A DNA stretch of 64,000 bases from Anaerolineaceae bacterium (GCA_009772985.1 WOUS01000010.1:1-64000); one strand, 5' to 3'; counted from the stretch's first letter, positions 9,289 through 21,438 are shown. Numbers and translations: made by a program. The notes: generated from the letters alone by a model not told the origin.

Positions 9289-10410
9289 ATGATCGCCGTC
9301 CAGATCAACCTCTCCGACCGGGCGCAGGTGCGGGAATTCCTCGACCTGCCCTTCCGCATCTACCGGGACATCCCGCAGTGGGTGCCTCCCTTGCGGATGG
9401 ATGACCGCGCCCGCCTGGACCCGAAGCGGTATCCGTTCTACCGGCACTCCAGCGCCGCCTTCTTCCTCGTCCGCCACAACGCGCGGACCGTGGGCCGGCT
9501 CGCCGTTTTGGACCCCTGCCTCTACAACGAGCACAACCACGAGCAGACCGCGTTCTTCCACCTGTTCGAGTGCGAAAACGACCCGGGCGCGGCCGCGGAA
9601 CTTTTCGCCGCCGCGTTCGACTGGGCAAGGACGCGCGGCCTCAACCGGATCCTCGGTCCGAAAGGATTTACCGCGCTGGACGGGCTGGGACTGCTGGTCA
9701 AAGGCTTCGAGCGGCGTCCCGCGCTGGGACTGCCGTACAACCTGCCGTATTATCCCGCCCTGGTCGAGGCGCAGGGGTTCGAGAAAGCCAACGATATCGT
9801 CTCCGGCTATCTGGGAGCAAATATCCAGTTCCCTGAGCGCATCCACGAACTGGCGGAGCGCGTCCGCGAGCGGCGCGGGCTGCGCATCGCCCACTTCCAT
9901 TCGCGCCGCGAACTGCGCGCCGCCCTGAAACACCTGAAAGCCCTCTACAACGGCGCGCTGGAAGGCACCAGCGGCGGGACGCCCATCACCGACGATGAGA
10001 TCAAGTCGCTGGCTGACCAGATGCTCTGGTTCGCCGACCCGGAACTCATCAAAATTGTGATGAAGGACGAGCATCCGGTCGGCTTCCTGCTGGCCTACCC
10101 GGATATTTCCGCCGCCCTGCAAAAAACGCAGGGGCGCATCTTCCCGTTTGGCTGGCTCACCATCCTGCGCGAACTGCGCACGACCGACTGGATCAACATC
10201 AACGGCGCGGGCATGATCGAGGAATACCGCGGCCTGGGCGGAACCGCCATCCTGTACAGCGAAATGTTCAAGAGCGTCACCGGCAACCCGCGTTACCGTC
10301 ACGCCGAGGTGGTGCAGATTGGCCTGGAAAATGACAAAATGCAGCGCGAAATGGAGAATTTTGGGGTAGACTTCTACAAGATGCACCGTGTTTACAAGAC
10401 AAATTTATAA
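9289..10410 (+). CDS. GNAT-like acyltransferase family protein
   Basis: A 373-residue soluble protein whose opening (FRIYRDIPQWVPPLR) and middle (RILGPKGFTALDGLGLLVKGFERRPALGLPYNLPYY) are typical of a large family of predicted N-acetyltransferases with two GNAT-like folds. The C-terminal part has EEYRGLGGTAILYSEMFK, resembling the acetyl-CoA-binding segment. The substrate is unknown. The ATG at 9289 was preferred to one at 9259 because the earlier one lies within the terminator hairpin and adds unrelated residues. No good ribosome site is visible. Confidence 0.75.
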   Translation: MIAVQINLSDRAQVREFLDLPFRIYRDIPQWVPPLRMDDRARLDPKRYPFYRHSSAAFFLVRHNARTVGRLAVLDPCLYNEHNHEQTAFFHLFECENDPGAAAELFAAAFDWARTRGLNRILGPKGFTALDGLGLLVKGFERRPALGLPYNLPYYPALVEAQGFEKANDIVSGYLGANIQFPERIHELAERVRERRGLRIAHFHSRRELRAALKHLKALYNGALEGTSGGTPITDDEIKSLADQMLWFADPELIKIVMKDEHPVGFLLAYPDISAALQKTQGRIFPFGWLTILRELRTTDWININGAGMIEEYRGLGGTAILYSEMFKSVTGNPRYRHAEVVQIGLENDKMQREMENFGVDFYKMHRVYKTNL

Positions 10411-10419
10411 AGGAAGACA

Positions 10420-11184
10420 ATGCAGAAAACAAGGTCGCCCCTTCGTGAACCACCTCTTCGTAATCCCGGACAATCGCTTGAGGAAGAGATCCATCATCTT
10501 TATGACGATGCGATTCCATATTTCTTTTCTTCTCTGGGCTTCATGGTGATTGCCCTTATGGCATGGCAAGAGCACTTCACAAAAAAGCCTTTAAACCCCT
10601 ATGCTGGAACAATAATCGCCCTTGGAATAGCAGGGTACTCTATTTACAGGGTGATCAAACTGCGCAAAAGGATTGCTTTGCTCAAAATGGCTCGCGATGG
10701 AGAGAAAGTTGTTGGTCAAGAGTTAGAAAATCTTCGTCGCGATGGTTGCTCAGTTTTTCATGATATAAAAGGGGACAATTTCAACCTTGACCATATTATT
10801 GTTTCTTCCCACGGCATTTTCGTAGTTGAGACAAAAACTTTCAGTAAGCCCGTAAAAGGGGAAGCGAATGTTTTCTATGACGGGAAGAAAGTTCTGGTGA
10901 ATGGGCATGTTCCTGACCGCGACCCGCTAAAACAAGTCGAAGCAAATGTAAATTGGCTTAGAGGGGTTTTGAGAGAAAGCGCAGGAAAAATATTTCCCAT
11001 CAGAGGGGTTGTAGTATTTCCTGGTTGGTTTGTTGACTCTCGGTCCGCGAAAGGAAGTGCCACTTGGGTGCTCAACCCAAAGGCGCTGGCAAGTTTCATC
11101 CCTAACGAACCGATGCAAATAGTGGATGCAGATGTTCACCTCGCAGCCTTTCATCTTTCCCGATATATACGCACGCCTAATTAA
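10420..11184 (+). CDS. NERD (nuclease-related) domain membrane protein
   Basis: A 254-residue protein with two predicted membrane helices (about 32-50 and 57-74) followed by a NERD domain. The domain contains GQELENL, FHDI, LDHIIVSSHGIFVVETKTF and later VEANVNWLRGVL. The D...ETK pattern is the nuclease-like core of the family. Function of such proteins is largely unknown; some are found in defence contexts. A strong GGAAGAC box precedes the ATG. The gene follows the acyltransferase by nine bases but is noticeably more AT-rich, suggesting separate origin. Confidence 0.8.
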   Translation: MQKTRSPLREPPLRNPGQSLEEEIHHLYDDAIPYFFSSLGFMVIALMAWQEHFTKKPLNPYAGTIIALGIAGYSIYRVIKLRKRIALLKMARDGEKVVGQELENLRRDGCSVFHDIKGDNFNLDHIIVSSHGIFVVETKTFSKPVKGEANVFYDGKKVLVNGHVPDRDPLKQVEANVNWLRGVLRESAGKIFPIRGVVVFPGWFVDSRSAKGSATWVLNPKALASFIPNEPMQIVDADVHLAAFHLSRYIRTPN

Positions 11185-11198
11185 TCCTAGGAGGAGAT

Positions 11199-11345
11199 AT
11201 GATCACCATCGTTGCCGATACCACCTGCGGACTGCCGCGCGAGACAATGACGCGTCTCGGCCTCCCGGTCTACGAACTGCCCCCGGCCATCGTCGTCCAC
11301 GGCGGGCCGGGAGCGCTGGCCGTCGGATTCTTCGTTTCGGCGTAG
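11199..11345 (+). pseudogene. degV remnant with internal deletion (48 codons)
   Basis: A strong AGGAGGAG site precedes an ATG at 11199. The first 27 residues (MITIVADTTCGLPRETMTRL...) match the DegV N-terminus with its TD(S/T)T motif. The last 18 (AIVVHGGPGALAVGFF) match the DegV C-terminus, where a GPG(A/T) motif lies near the end. The roughly 230 residues between them are missing, so it looks like an internally deleted relic. A full-length degV lies next to it on the opposite strand. Confidence 0.7.
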
Positions 11346-11367
11346 CGCGAAATCAATTTCGCCATAC
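11342..11367. repeat. Dispersed short palindrome, copy 1
   Basis: A near-palindrome built on GCGAAATCAATTTCGC with GTA/TAC ends. Related copies occur at 15564-15588, 36089-36114, 41561-41587 and 41605-41631, all at gene ends or in spacers. Confidence 0.7.
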
Positions 11368-11371
11368 CAAA

Positions 11372-11405
11372 AAAAGACAGACGGCCGCAACGCCGTCTGT
11401 CTTTT
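11372..11405. terminator. Bidirectional terminator
   Basis: A 14-bp perfect stem (AAAAGACAGACGGC with GCCGTCTGTCTTTT, 6-base loop) bounded by A on one side and T on the other. It serves the minus-strand degV gene and the plus-strand remnant. Confidence 0.85.
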
Positions 11406-11434
11406 GCTTTTTGTTCTTTGCTTTTTGTTTTTTT

Positions 11435-12277
11435 TTACTCCGCCGGGTACAGCGCCAGCCCGACCGTGCCGGGGCCGAAGTTGGCCGCCAGCGAAATGGA
11501 GAGATCGGCCAACACGACATCCTTGATGTTGAAGCGTTTCTTCGCCTCTGTCATCAGGGCATTGCCAGCTTCGAGGTCGCGGGCATGGATGACGCCAAGA
11601 TAGACCGGCTGCTTGCCAAACTCTTCCACAGCCATTTCGACGACACGCTCCAGGGCAGCCTTGCGGGTGCGCACTTTTTCCACCATATTGACCAGGCCGT
11701 CTTTGAGCACGGCAATCGGCTTTATGTTCAACATGGAGGCGAGCGCGGCCGAAAAGGTGCCAACGCGTCCGCTCATGCGGGCATATTCGAGCGTATCCAG
11801 CGTCAGGAAGACACGCACGCGCGCGCGTATGCCTTCCAGGTATTCGATGATCTGCTCCACGCTCTTGCCGGCGCGGTCCAACTTGCGGGCTTCCCGGCAC
11901 ATCAGGCCCAGCCCCAGCGAGCCCACGGTTGAGTCGACCGGGAGAACCTTGAACGTGTCTTTCACTTCCTCCGCCGCCATCACAGCCGAGGCATACGTGC
12001 CGGAGAGTTTGCTGGTCACGTGGACGGACAGGATGGTGTCGCCTTTTGCGGCGATCTTTTTGTAGAACTCCACGAACTGGTGCGGGGACGGCTGGGAAGT
12101 CTTGGGGATCTTCCCGCTCTCGTCCACCAGTTTGTAGAAGCCCTCGTTGTCCAGGTCAACGTTTTGCAGGTAAGTCTTCTCTCCAAATTGGATGTTGATG
12201 GGAATGACATTAATGTCGTATTCTTTTTCCCATTCGGTCGAGATGTCGGCCGTGCTGTCGGTCACAATTCTTAACAT
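11435..12277 (-). CDS. DegV family fatty-acid-binding protein
   Basis: A 280-residue protein of normal family length. It carries the DegV hallmarks: IVTDSTADI at the N-terminus, TSQPSP near 60, SVHVTSKLSGTY near 85, VDSTVGSLG near 116 and a C-terminal NFGPGTVG. DegV/FakB proteins bind a fatty acid and present it to a FakA kinase; no kinase gene is seen in this window. The start has an AGGAGG box six bases upstream. It converges on a terminator at 11372-11405. Confidence 0.88.
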   Translation of the reverse strand: MLRIVTDSTADISTEWEKEYDINVIPINIQFGEKTYLQNVDLDNEGFYKLVDESGKIPKTSQPSPHQFVEFYKKIAAKGDTILSVHVTSKLSGTYASAVMAAEEVKDTFKVLPVDSTVGSLGLGLMCREARKLDRAGKSVEQIIEYLEGIRARVRVFLTLDTLEYARMSGRVGTFSAALASMLNIKPIAVLKDGLVNMVEKVRTRKAALERVVEMAVEEFGKQPVYLGVIHARDLEAGNALMTEAKKRFNIKDVVLADLSISLAANFGPGTVGLALYPAE

Positions 12278-12567
12278 GGTCAGCCTCCTTGGCTAAAGTT
12301 GGTTGCCGGTTTCGCCTCGCAAGGGGAAACGAAGTACGCTCCAGCACTCCTCCGCGGGGTCCCAGTTCCGGCCAGGATTCGCTTTCCGGGATTTGATAAG
12401 AATAACCCCGCCGGGTTTGGGAAGTTCCACAATCCGCGCATGTATACGGCTTGGATTCGCGGCAAAAAATCACCGCAGAACCGGGCTGGTATAATTATCA
12501 GTTGCACGCCTGCCTTTTATAAACAAAACAAATGTGCTAAAATTGACCTGCTGCGAAAGAGGGAACC
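12278..12567. promoter_or_regulatory. Divergent spacer between degV and uvrA
   Basis: About 290 bases without a gene. It must hold promoters for both neighbours. A TATAAT-like hexamer occurs on the plus strand near 12490 and an AT-rich stretch lies at about 12520-12545 before uvrA. No recognisable LexA box was found by eye. Confidence 0.4.
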
Positions 12568-15507
<2,940 letters not shown>

Positions 15508-15563
15508 GCATTTTTGTGTCATTGGGAATCGCCGTGACTCTCCCCCATATCTGGCGGCGCGGC

Positions 15564-15588
15564 GTAAGGCGAAATTAATTTCGCCCCA
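15564..15588. repeat. Dispersed short palindrome, copy 2, in a gene-free spacer
   Basis: Contains the perfect 18-bp palindrome GGCGAAATTAATTTCGCC. It lies in the 279-bp spacer 15508-15786, which also holds a loose inverted repeat around 15520-15680 (gtgtca/tgacac and gaagcaat/actgcttc motifs) and no gene that I can support. Confidence 0.75.
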
Positions 15589-15786
15589 CATCTGGCGTTC
15601 TTCCAGCGGCGAAGCAATCTTTTGAAATAGCCGAGGCCTGTGTCACAGGGGACTGCTTCCCGAAGGCTCGCAGTGACACAGTTTAGAGATTAACCTATAC
15701 GCAGTTTCTTCTACTCCCAAAATCCCCGAAGTTCAGGTAGAATACGGTTGCCAACCTGCGCGTTGGAGAAACGGACGGGAACCACT

Positions 15787-16515
15787 ATGACTGTATCAGA
15801 CACCATCTCTTCGTACCGCAAACGCAGGAAATCGCCAACGCCGCTCGTGATCGGCCTCCTGGCGATCATCCTGGTACTCGTCGGGATTATCGTCCTGATC
15901 CTCGGCTTCGGCGGAGGCAGCGGCATCGGCAGCCTGTTCGCCACCGACACCCCCACGCCGACCATCACCCCCAGCCCGACGAACACATCCACGCCGACCG
16001 AAACGCCGACCGTCACCCCCACGGCCACCAATACGCTGACGGCCACACCGTCCGCGCCATACCAGTACGTCATCCAGCAGAACGATTATCTGGAAACCAT
16101 CGCCAAGGACCACGGCCTGGGCGACACCGGCGTGGTGCTGATCCTGCTGCTCAACCCGTACAATGCGACGACCGGCACAGGCATTGACCCGATCGCGCAA
16201 ACGATCTACGTCGGCCAGACGATCTGGCTGCCGCCGCCGGGAATGTCCTTCCCCACGCCCACGCCCTGGCCCACCAACATCAAGTCTGGCACCAAGATCA
16301 CCTACTTCGTCCTGCCCGGCGACAGCCTGGGGAGCATCGCCCTGAAATGCAACAGCACGATTGCGGCCATCGTCGCGGCCAATAAAGACATCCTTGCAGA
16401 CGGGGAGGCCACGGTCATCAGCCCCGGCTGGCTGCTGCTCGTGCCGGTCAACCTGGTCACGCCGGTTCCGACGGCCATCTCGACCGCCACCCCGTCCCTG
16501 ACCCCGACACCGTAA
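15787..16515 (+). CDS. Membrane-anchored LysM-domain protein
   Basis: A 242-residue protein: short basic N-terminus, one membrane helix (about 20-40), then a linker very rich in Thr and Pro (about 52-88), then two LysM-like modules. The first starts at YVIQQNDYLETIAKDHG, the second at YFVLPGDSLGSIALKCN. The C-terminus is again Thr/Pro-rich. LysM modules bind peptidoglycan-type glycans, so this is likely an envelope protein facing outward. The ATG at 15787 was chosen over an upstream frame extension because it begins a typical cytosolic stub before the helix. Confidence 0.8.
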   Translation: MTVSDTISSYRKRRKSPTPLVIGLLAIILVLVGIIVLILGFGGGSGIGSLFATDTPTPTITPSPTNTSTPTETPTVTPTATNTLTATPSAPYQYVIQQNDYLETIAKDHGLGDTGVVLILLLNPYNATTGTGIDPIAQTIYVGQTIWLPPPGMSFPTPTPWPTNIKSGTKITYFVLPGDSLGSIALKCNSTIAAIVAANKDILADGEATVISPGWLLLVPVNLVTPVPTAISTATPSLTPTP

Positions 16516-16535
16516 CCTGTCAGAACCCTCAAACG

Positions 16536-16565
16536 ACCCGGCTTCGACACGAGGCCGGGTTTTTT
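16536..16565 (+). terminator. Rho-independent terminator after the LysM gene
   Basis: A 7-bp stem (ACCCGGC with GCCGGGT, 11-base loop) is followed by five T, about 20 bases after the stop. Confidence 0.85.
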
Positions 16566-16643
16566 ATCCGGCAATTCCTTTGACATTCTGAACGGCTGCG
16601 GCTAAAATCATACCAACCTGCTAATTTCCATCGAGGAGTAATC

Positions 16644-17777
16644 GTGAGCAAGTGGCCCGGGAAATACGTCATCGGCCTGACCGGCAATATTGCCACCGGC
16701 AAGAGCGTCATCCGGAGGATGCTGGAGCATCTCGGCGCCTACGGCATCGACGCGGACGCGCTGGCGCACCGCGCCATCGCCCGCGGCGCGCCGGGATACC
16801 AGTCCGCGCTGGACGCGTTCGGGAAGTGGATCCTCGACCCGAACGGCGAGGTGGACCGCGTCAAACTGGGCCGGCTGGTGTTCACCGACCCCGAGGCGCT
16901 CAAACAACTCGAGACCATCGTCCATCCCCTGGTCGAACAGGCTGTGGACCTGATCGTCAAGCGCGCCGGCCAGCGGGTGATCGTCATCGAGGCCATCAAA
17001 CTGCTCGAAGGGAAACTGGCCGCCGCCTGCGACACCATCTGGGCCACGTACGCGCCCGAATCGGCACAGAAGGCCCGCCTGGTAAGCAAGCGCAACATGA
17101 CCGAGACGGATGCCCTCCAGCGCATCCGCGCCCAGGGCGCGCAGGAGGTCAAGACCGGCGCCGCCAACGTGGTCATCCAGAACGCCGGTTCGTTCGAGGC
17201 TGCCTGGAACCAGGTGGTGGCGGCCTGGAAGGTCATCTCGCCCATCACCGACACGGTGCCGGTCGTGATGAAGAAGTCCGAAGCCGGGGAACTCTCCGTC
17301 CAGCGCGGGCGGCCGCGCGACTCGGCCCAGATCGCCGCCCTCGTCACCCGTCTCAGCGGCGGGACGCGCCCGCAGGCCGAGGACGACATCATGGCCGCCT
17401 TCGGCGAAAAGGCCTTCCTGCTGCTCAGGTCCGGCGGTCAGACCATGGGGCTGATCGGCTGGCAGGTGGAGAACCTGGTGGCCCGCACCACCGACATCTT
17501 CGTTGACCCCTCCGTTCCGCTGCCGGACGCCATCAAGATCCTGATGACCGAGGTGGAGAACGCCTCACGCGACCTGCAATGCGAAGCCTCCCTGCTCTTT
17601 CTGCCGCCGCAATTGGCAAGCCAGGAAACCCTCTGGAAAGGGCTGGGCTACGAGCGGCGCTCCCCGCAGGCGCTGGGCGTACAGGCCTGGCAGGATGCCG
17701 CGCTCGAGTCCATGCCGGCCAACGCCATCCTGCTCTTCAAACAATTGCGCCAGGACCGCGTCCTGCGTCCGATCTAA
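16644..17777 (+). CDS. coaE: Dephospho-CoA kinase fused to a GNAT-like domain
   Basis: A 377-residue protein. Residues 1-195 are CoaE, which phosphorylates dephospho-CoA in the last step of CoA synthesis: P-loop GLTGNIATGKS (10-20), DADALAH, the HPLVE segment and the lid R-x-x-x-QGAQE. Residues about 215-377 are an extra domain resembling a GNAT acetyltransferase (VQRGRPRDSAQIAALV, GLIGWQVENLVARTTDIFV, LWKGLGYERRSP). CoaE is normally about 200 residues, so this is a fusion. The GTG start has a GAGGAG box six bases upstream. Confidence 0.85.
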   Translation: MSKWPGKYVIGLTGNIATGKSVIRRMLEHLGAYGIDADALAHRAIARGAPGYQSALDAFGKWILDPNGEVDRVKLGRLVFTDPEALKQLETIVHPLVEQAVDLIVKRAGQRVIVIEAIKLLEGKLAAACDTIWATYAPESAQKARLVSKRNMTETDALQRIRAQGAQEVKTGAANVVIQNAGSFEAAWNQVVAAWKVISPITDTVPVVMKKSEAGELSVQRGRPRDSAQIAALVTRLSGGTRPQAEDDIMAAFGEKAFLLLRSGGQTMGLIGWQVENLVARTTDIFVDPSVPLPDAIKILMTEVENASRDLQCEASLLFLPPQLASQETLWKGLGYERRSPQALGVQAWQDAALESMPANAILLFKQLRQDRVLRPI

Positions 17778-17783
17778 ACAAAG

Positions 17784-17867
17784 ACAACCAGGCACAAGGT
17801 AATCAGGCAAAAGGTAACAGGGACGCGCCTCCTGATCCCCTGGTTACCGAATCCCTGATTACCTGTT
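17784..17867. repeat. Inverted 7-8 bp repeat arrays between coaE and cdaA
   Basis: Units such as AGGCACA, AGGTAAT, AGGCAAA and AGGTAAC on the left face reverse units (CCCTGGTTACC, CCCTGATTACC) on the right, ending in a run of six T. It can fold into a long imperfect hairpin and may act as a terminator for coaE. Confidence 0.6.
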
Positions 17868-17876
17868 TTTTATCTC

Positions 17877-18746
17877 ATGGCTGAACTCCTGAGCGACCTC
17901 CTCTTTATCTTTCAGCGCCTCGACTGGCTGGGGGTGGTGGACATCCTGCTGGTCACGCTGATCTTCTTCGGCCTGCTCTACCTCGTGCGCGACACGCAGG
18001 CCCTGGCCTTGCTGCGCGGCGTCATCCTGATCCTCGTGCTGCTCGCGCTGCTGACCAGCCTGTTCAGCCTGCCGGCCTTCTCCTGGCTTGTGCAGGCGGC
18101 GCTGCCCGCCATGATCTTTGCCATCCCGGTCATCTTTGCCCCCGAGATCCGCCGCGCCCTGGAACGCATCGGGCGCGCCGGCAATTTTCTCTCGGCCCGC
18201 AGCCGCGGCGCGGACCAGGAGTCCGCCCGCACCATCCAGTCCGTCGTCACCGCCGCAACGCGCCTCTCGGCCCGCCAGCACGGCGCCCTCATCGTCTTGA
18301 AACGGCTCGACAACCTGGACGATGCCATCCGCAGCGGCGTGGCCATCCACGCCCGCGTGACCCCCGAACTGCTCCTGCAGATCTTCTATCCCAACACCCC
18401 GCTCCACGACGGCGCGGTCATCATCGCCGCCGACCGGGTGATCGCGGCCGCCTGCGTGATCCCGCTCTCCTCCAGCGGCATCCTGGCGCGCTCGCCCGAA
18501 CGCCAGATGGGACTGCGCCACCGCGCCGCCCTCGGCATCTCGGAAGCCAGCGACGCCGTGGCGGTGGTCGTCTCCGAGGAGACCGGCGGCATCTCGATTG
18601 CCCACGCCGGGCGCATGATCCGCCGCCTCGACCCGGAGCGGCTGACCAACATTCTGAATGCTTTCTACGGCCCGGTCAAAGCCGAGAGCCGGGGAAACCC
18701 ATTCCGGAAATTCCTGCGCAATCTCTTCCCGCGCGACGAGGACTGA
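17877..18746 (+). CDS. cdaA: Diadenylate cyclase CdaA
   Basis: A 289-residue membrane enzyme that joins two ATP into the messenger c-di-AMP. It has three N-terminal membrane helices (about 18-80), then the DAC domain with the catalytic LHDGAVII near 180 and the GLRHRAALG motif near 215. Length is normal for CdaA. The next gene, a YbbR-repeat protein, starts three bases after its stop, the usual cdaA-cdaR arrangement. The ATG at 17877 has no good ribosome site and lies ten bases after the repeat hairpin, so translation initiation is a weak point of the call. Confidence 0.93.
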   Translation: MAELLSDLLFIFQRLDWLGVVDILLVTLIFFGLLYLVRDTQALALLRGVILILVLLALLTSLFSLPAFSWLVQAALPAMIFAIPVIFAPEIRRALERIGRAGNFLSARSRGADQESARTIQSVVTAATRLSARQHGALIVLKRLDNLDDAIRSGVAIHARVTPELLLQIFYPNTPLHDGAVIIAADRVIAAACVIPLSSSGILARSPERQMGLRHRAALGISEASDAVAVVVSEETGGISIAHAGRMIRRLDPERLTNILNAFYGPVKAESRGNPFRKFLRNLFPRDED

Positions 18747-18749
18747 CCC

Positions 18750-19985
18750 ATGCTCCGCTGGATTGGCACCAACCTGCGCACGTTCCTGCTGGCCTTCGCC
18801 CTGGCGCTGGCCGTCTGGGTTTCGGCGGTCACCGCCGCCAACCCCGACGAAACGCGCCAGTTCCCCGCCGCCGTGCCAATCGAGTTCATCGGCCAGGACC
18901 CCGGCCTGGTTGTGACGGGCGGCGTGCCCGACAGCGTGGAACTGACCCTGCGCGCGCCGCAGTCGGTCTGGGAGGAACTGACCGGCCGGAAGGATGCCAT
19001 TCGCGTGGTGGCTGATTTAACGGGACTGGCTGCCGGGACGCACACGGTCGAGGTGCAAGTGCAGGTCGGGATCCGGCCCGTGCGCGTGATTTCCGTCACG
19101 CCCGCCGCCTTCGACCTGACCCTCGAGCCGCTGGTCACGCGCACCCTGCCCGTGGAACTGATCCTGATCGGCGACCCGTCCACCGGCTACCGGTCCGGCG
19201 ACGCCGCGCTGGACCCGCTCACGGCGCTCGTCTCGGGGCCGCAGTCGGTCGTCGCCAAAGTCGCGCACGTGACCGCCACGCTCGACCTGACCGGGATGCG
19301 GCAGGACGTGAACACGTCCATCCCGCTGACCGCCACCGATGCCGACGGCGCGGCGCTGGCGGGCGTCGGCATCCACCCCGAGAGCGTGCAGGTGACCCTG
19401 CCGGTGACACAGTTGGGCGGTTACCGCGATCTGGCCGTGAAGGTGGTGACCTACGGGCGGCCCGCCAGCGGCTACACCCTGATCAGCGTCTTCTCCACGC
19501 CCGCGGTGGTGACAGTCTTCTCGAACGACCCGGCGCTCATCAACGCCCTGCCCGGCTACGTGGAGACCGCCGCCGTTGACATGGGCGGCGCGAACGCTGA
19601 CATCGAGACGCGCCAGGCGTTGATCCTGCCGGCGGGCGTTGCGGTGGTCGGCGACTCGACCGTGCTGGTGCAGATCGGCATCTCGCCCATCCGGGGCAGC
19701 CTGAAACTGACCAACCAGGCCATCGTGACGACCAACCTGGGGAGCGGGTTGCAGGTGCGGATTTCCCCGCTGTACGTGGACGTCATCCTGACCGGGCCGC
19801 TGCCGACGCTGAATTCGCTGTCGCCTTCCGGCCTGCGCGTTGTGCTGGATTTGACCGGGCTGGGGCCGGGTACCCATCACATCACGCCGCAGGTCGAACT
19901 CTCGGTGCAGGGCATTGTGATTGAATCCATCCTGCCGGGGACGGTGGAGGTGGTCATCACCGCCGCCGTCACGCCGACGCCGTAG
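18750..19985 (+). CDS. YbbR-domain protein, CdaA regulator type
   Basis: A 411-residue protein with a single N-terminal membrane helix (about 8-28) followed by four YbbR-like beta-rich repeats of about 85 residues, each with the pattern PV.....G.P..GY and a TV.V..PL ending. CdaR-type YbbR proteins bind and tune CdaA on the outer face of the membrane. Coupling to cdaA (three bases apart) supports this. A Thr/Pro tail ends the protein. Confidence 0.85.
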   Translation: MLRWIGTNLRTFLLAFALALAVWVSAVTAANPDETRQFPAAVPIEFIGQDPGLVVTGGVPDSVELTLRAPQSVWEELTGRKDAIRVVADLTGLAAGTHTVEVQVQVGIRPVRVISVTPAAFDLTLEPLVTRTLPVELILIGDPSTGYRSGDAALDPLTALVSGPQSVVAKVAHVTATLDLTGMRQDVNTSIPLTATDADGAALAGVGIHPESVQVTLPVTQLGGYRDLAVKVVTYGRPASGYTLISVFSTPAVVTVFSNDPALINALPGYVETAAVDMGGANADIETRQALILPAGVAVVGDSTVLVQIGISPIRGSLKLTNQAIVTTNLGSGLQVRISPLYVDVILTGPLPTLNSLSPSGLRVVLDLTGLGPGTHHITPQVELSVQGIVIESILPGTVEVVITAAVTPTP

Positions 19986-20035
19986 CCCTCACCCCCGTCC
20001 CCTCTCCCAAAAAGGGAGAGGGGGGAAATGAAATT

Positions 20036-21406
20036 ATGACAAAACCAATTGTTGCTCTTGTAGGCCGCCCCAACGTGGGCAAAAGCACCATCTTCAACCG
20101 ACTGGCAGGCGACCGCCTCGCTATCGTGGACGACGTTCCCGGCACCACCCGCGACCGCCTGTTTGCCGAAGCAGAGTGGAACGGCGTCTTCTTCGACGTG
20201 GTGGACACCGGCGGCATTGACCCGACCCACGGCGGCAAAACCCCGCTCTCGGTCGGCTCGGCGGACTTCATCACCGAGATCCGCCAGCAGGCGCTGGTGG
20301 CCGTCCGCGACGCCGACGCGGTGCTGTTCCTGGCCGACGGCGATGCGGGCGTCACGCCCCCAGACCTGGAGGTGGCCGAAATCCTGCGCCGCCACCAGAA
20401 GACAAAAGACGGCCACCGCTGGCCGCCCATCTACGTGGTGGTCAACAAGTGCGAGAACGCCGCCCGCCGCGCCGCTGCGGCCCAATTCTACGAACTGGGG
20501 CTGGGCGACCCGTACCCCATCTCGGCCCTGCACGGCACCGGGACCGGCGACCTGCTCGACGCTCTTGTGGCCGCCTTCCCGGCCGAGACCGAGTCCGAGC
20601 CGGACGAATCCATCAAGATCGCCATCGCCGGCAAGCCCAACGCCGGGAAGTCCAGCCTGCTCAACAAACTGACCGGCGAGGAGCGCGCCATCGTCAGCCC
20701 CATCCCCGGCACGACGCGCGACGCGGTGGACACGCACATCGAATTCGAGGGGCTGCCGGTCACGCTGATTGATACGGCGGGCATCCGCAAGCGCGGCAAG
20801 ATCGAGCAGGGCGTGGAGAAATACAGCGTCCTGCGCGCCATCAAGGCCATCGAGCGCTCCGACGTGGTGCTGCTGGTCGTGGACGCCGCCGAGGGCCTCA
20901 CCGCCCAGGATACGCACATCGCCGGGTACATCCTGGACGCGCTGAAATCGTGCGTGGTGCTGGTCAACAAGTGGGACACCATCGAGAAGGATAATTCCAC
21001 AATGGACGAGTACACCCGCCACGTCCGCCAGGCGCTCAACTTCATGGACTACGTGCCGCTGTTGTTCATCTCTGCCAAGACCGGCCAGCGCGTGGACCAG
21101 GTTCTGCCGCTGGCGCTGCGCGTGCAGGAGGAGCGGCTGGCGCGCATCACCACCTCCATGCTGAACCGCGTCCTGCGCGATGCCCAGGACGCGCATCCCG
21201 CCCCGACCCACGCCGGGCGGCAGTTGAAAATCTACTACGGCTCGCAGGTGCGCACCAATCCGCCCACGTTCGTGCTGAACGTCAACGACGCGAAACTGGC
21301 GCATTTTTCGTACCGGCGCTACCTGGAAAACCAGTTCCGCAAGGCATATGGGTTCATCGGAACGCCGATCAGGATCGTGCTAAAGGGGCATAAAGAGAAA
21401 GAATGA
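20036..21406 (+). CDS. der: Ribosome-assembly GTPase Der (EngA)
   Basis: A 456-residue double GTPase needed for 50S ribosome maturation. The first G domain has GRPNVGKST (9-17), the second GKPNAGKSS near 199, with NKCE and NKWD guanine-binding motifs and a C-terminal KH-like domain. The start at 20036 follows a GGAGAGGGG stretch that doubles as one arm of a short inverted repeat (CCCTCTCCC with GGGAGAGGG) in the spacer after ybbR. Confidence 0.97.
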   Translation: MTKPIVALVGRPNVGKSTIFNRLAGDRLAIVDDVPGTTRDRLFAEAEWNGVFFDVVDTGGIDPTHGGKTPLSVGSADFITEIRQQALVAVRDADAVLFLADGDAGVTPPDLEVAEILRRHQKTKDGHRWPPIYVVVNKCENAARRAAAAQFYELGLGDPYPISALHGTGTGDLLDALVAAFPAETESEPDESIKIAIAGKPNAGKSSLLNKLTGEERAIVSPIPGTTRDAVDTHIEFEGLPVTLIDTAGIRKRGKIEQGVEKYSVLRAIKAIERSDVVLLVVDAAEGLTAQDTHIAGYILDALKSCVVLVNKWDTIEKDNSTMDEYTRHVRQALNFMDYVPLLFISAKTGQRVDQVLPLALRVQEERLARITTSMLNRVLRDAQDAHPAPTHAGRQLKIYYGSQVRTNPPTFVLNVNDAKLAHFSYRRYLENQFRKAYGFIGTPIRIVLKGHKEKE

Positions 21407-21438
21407 AATAGTGTCTGCCGCCTTTGTGAAATAATACA

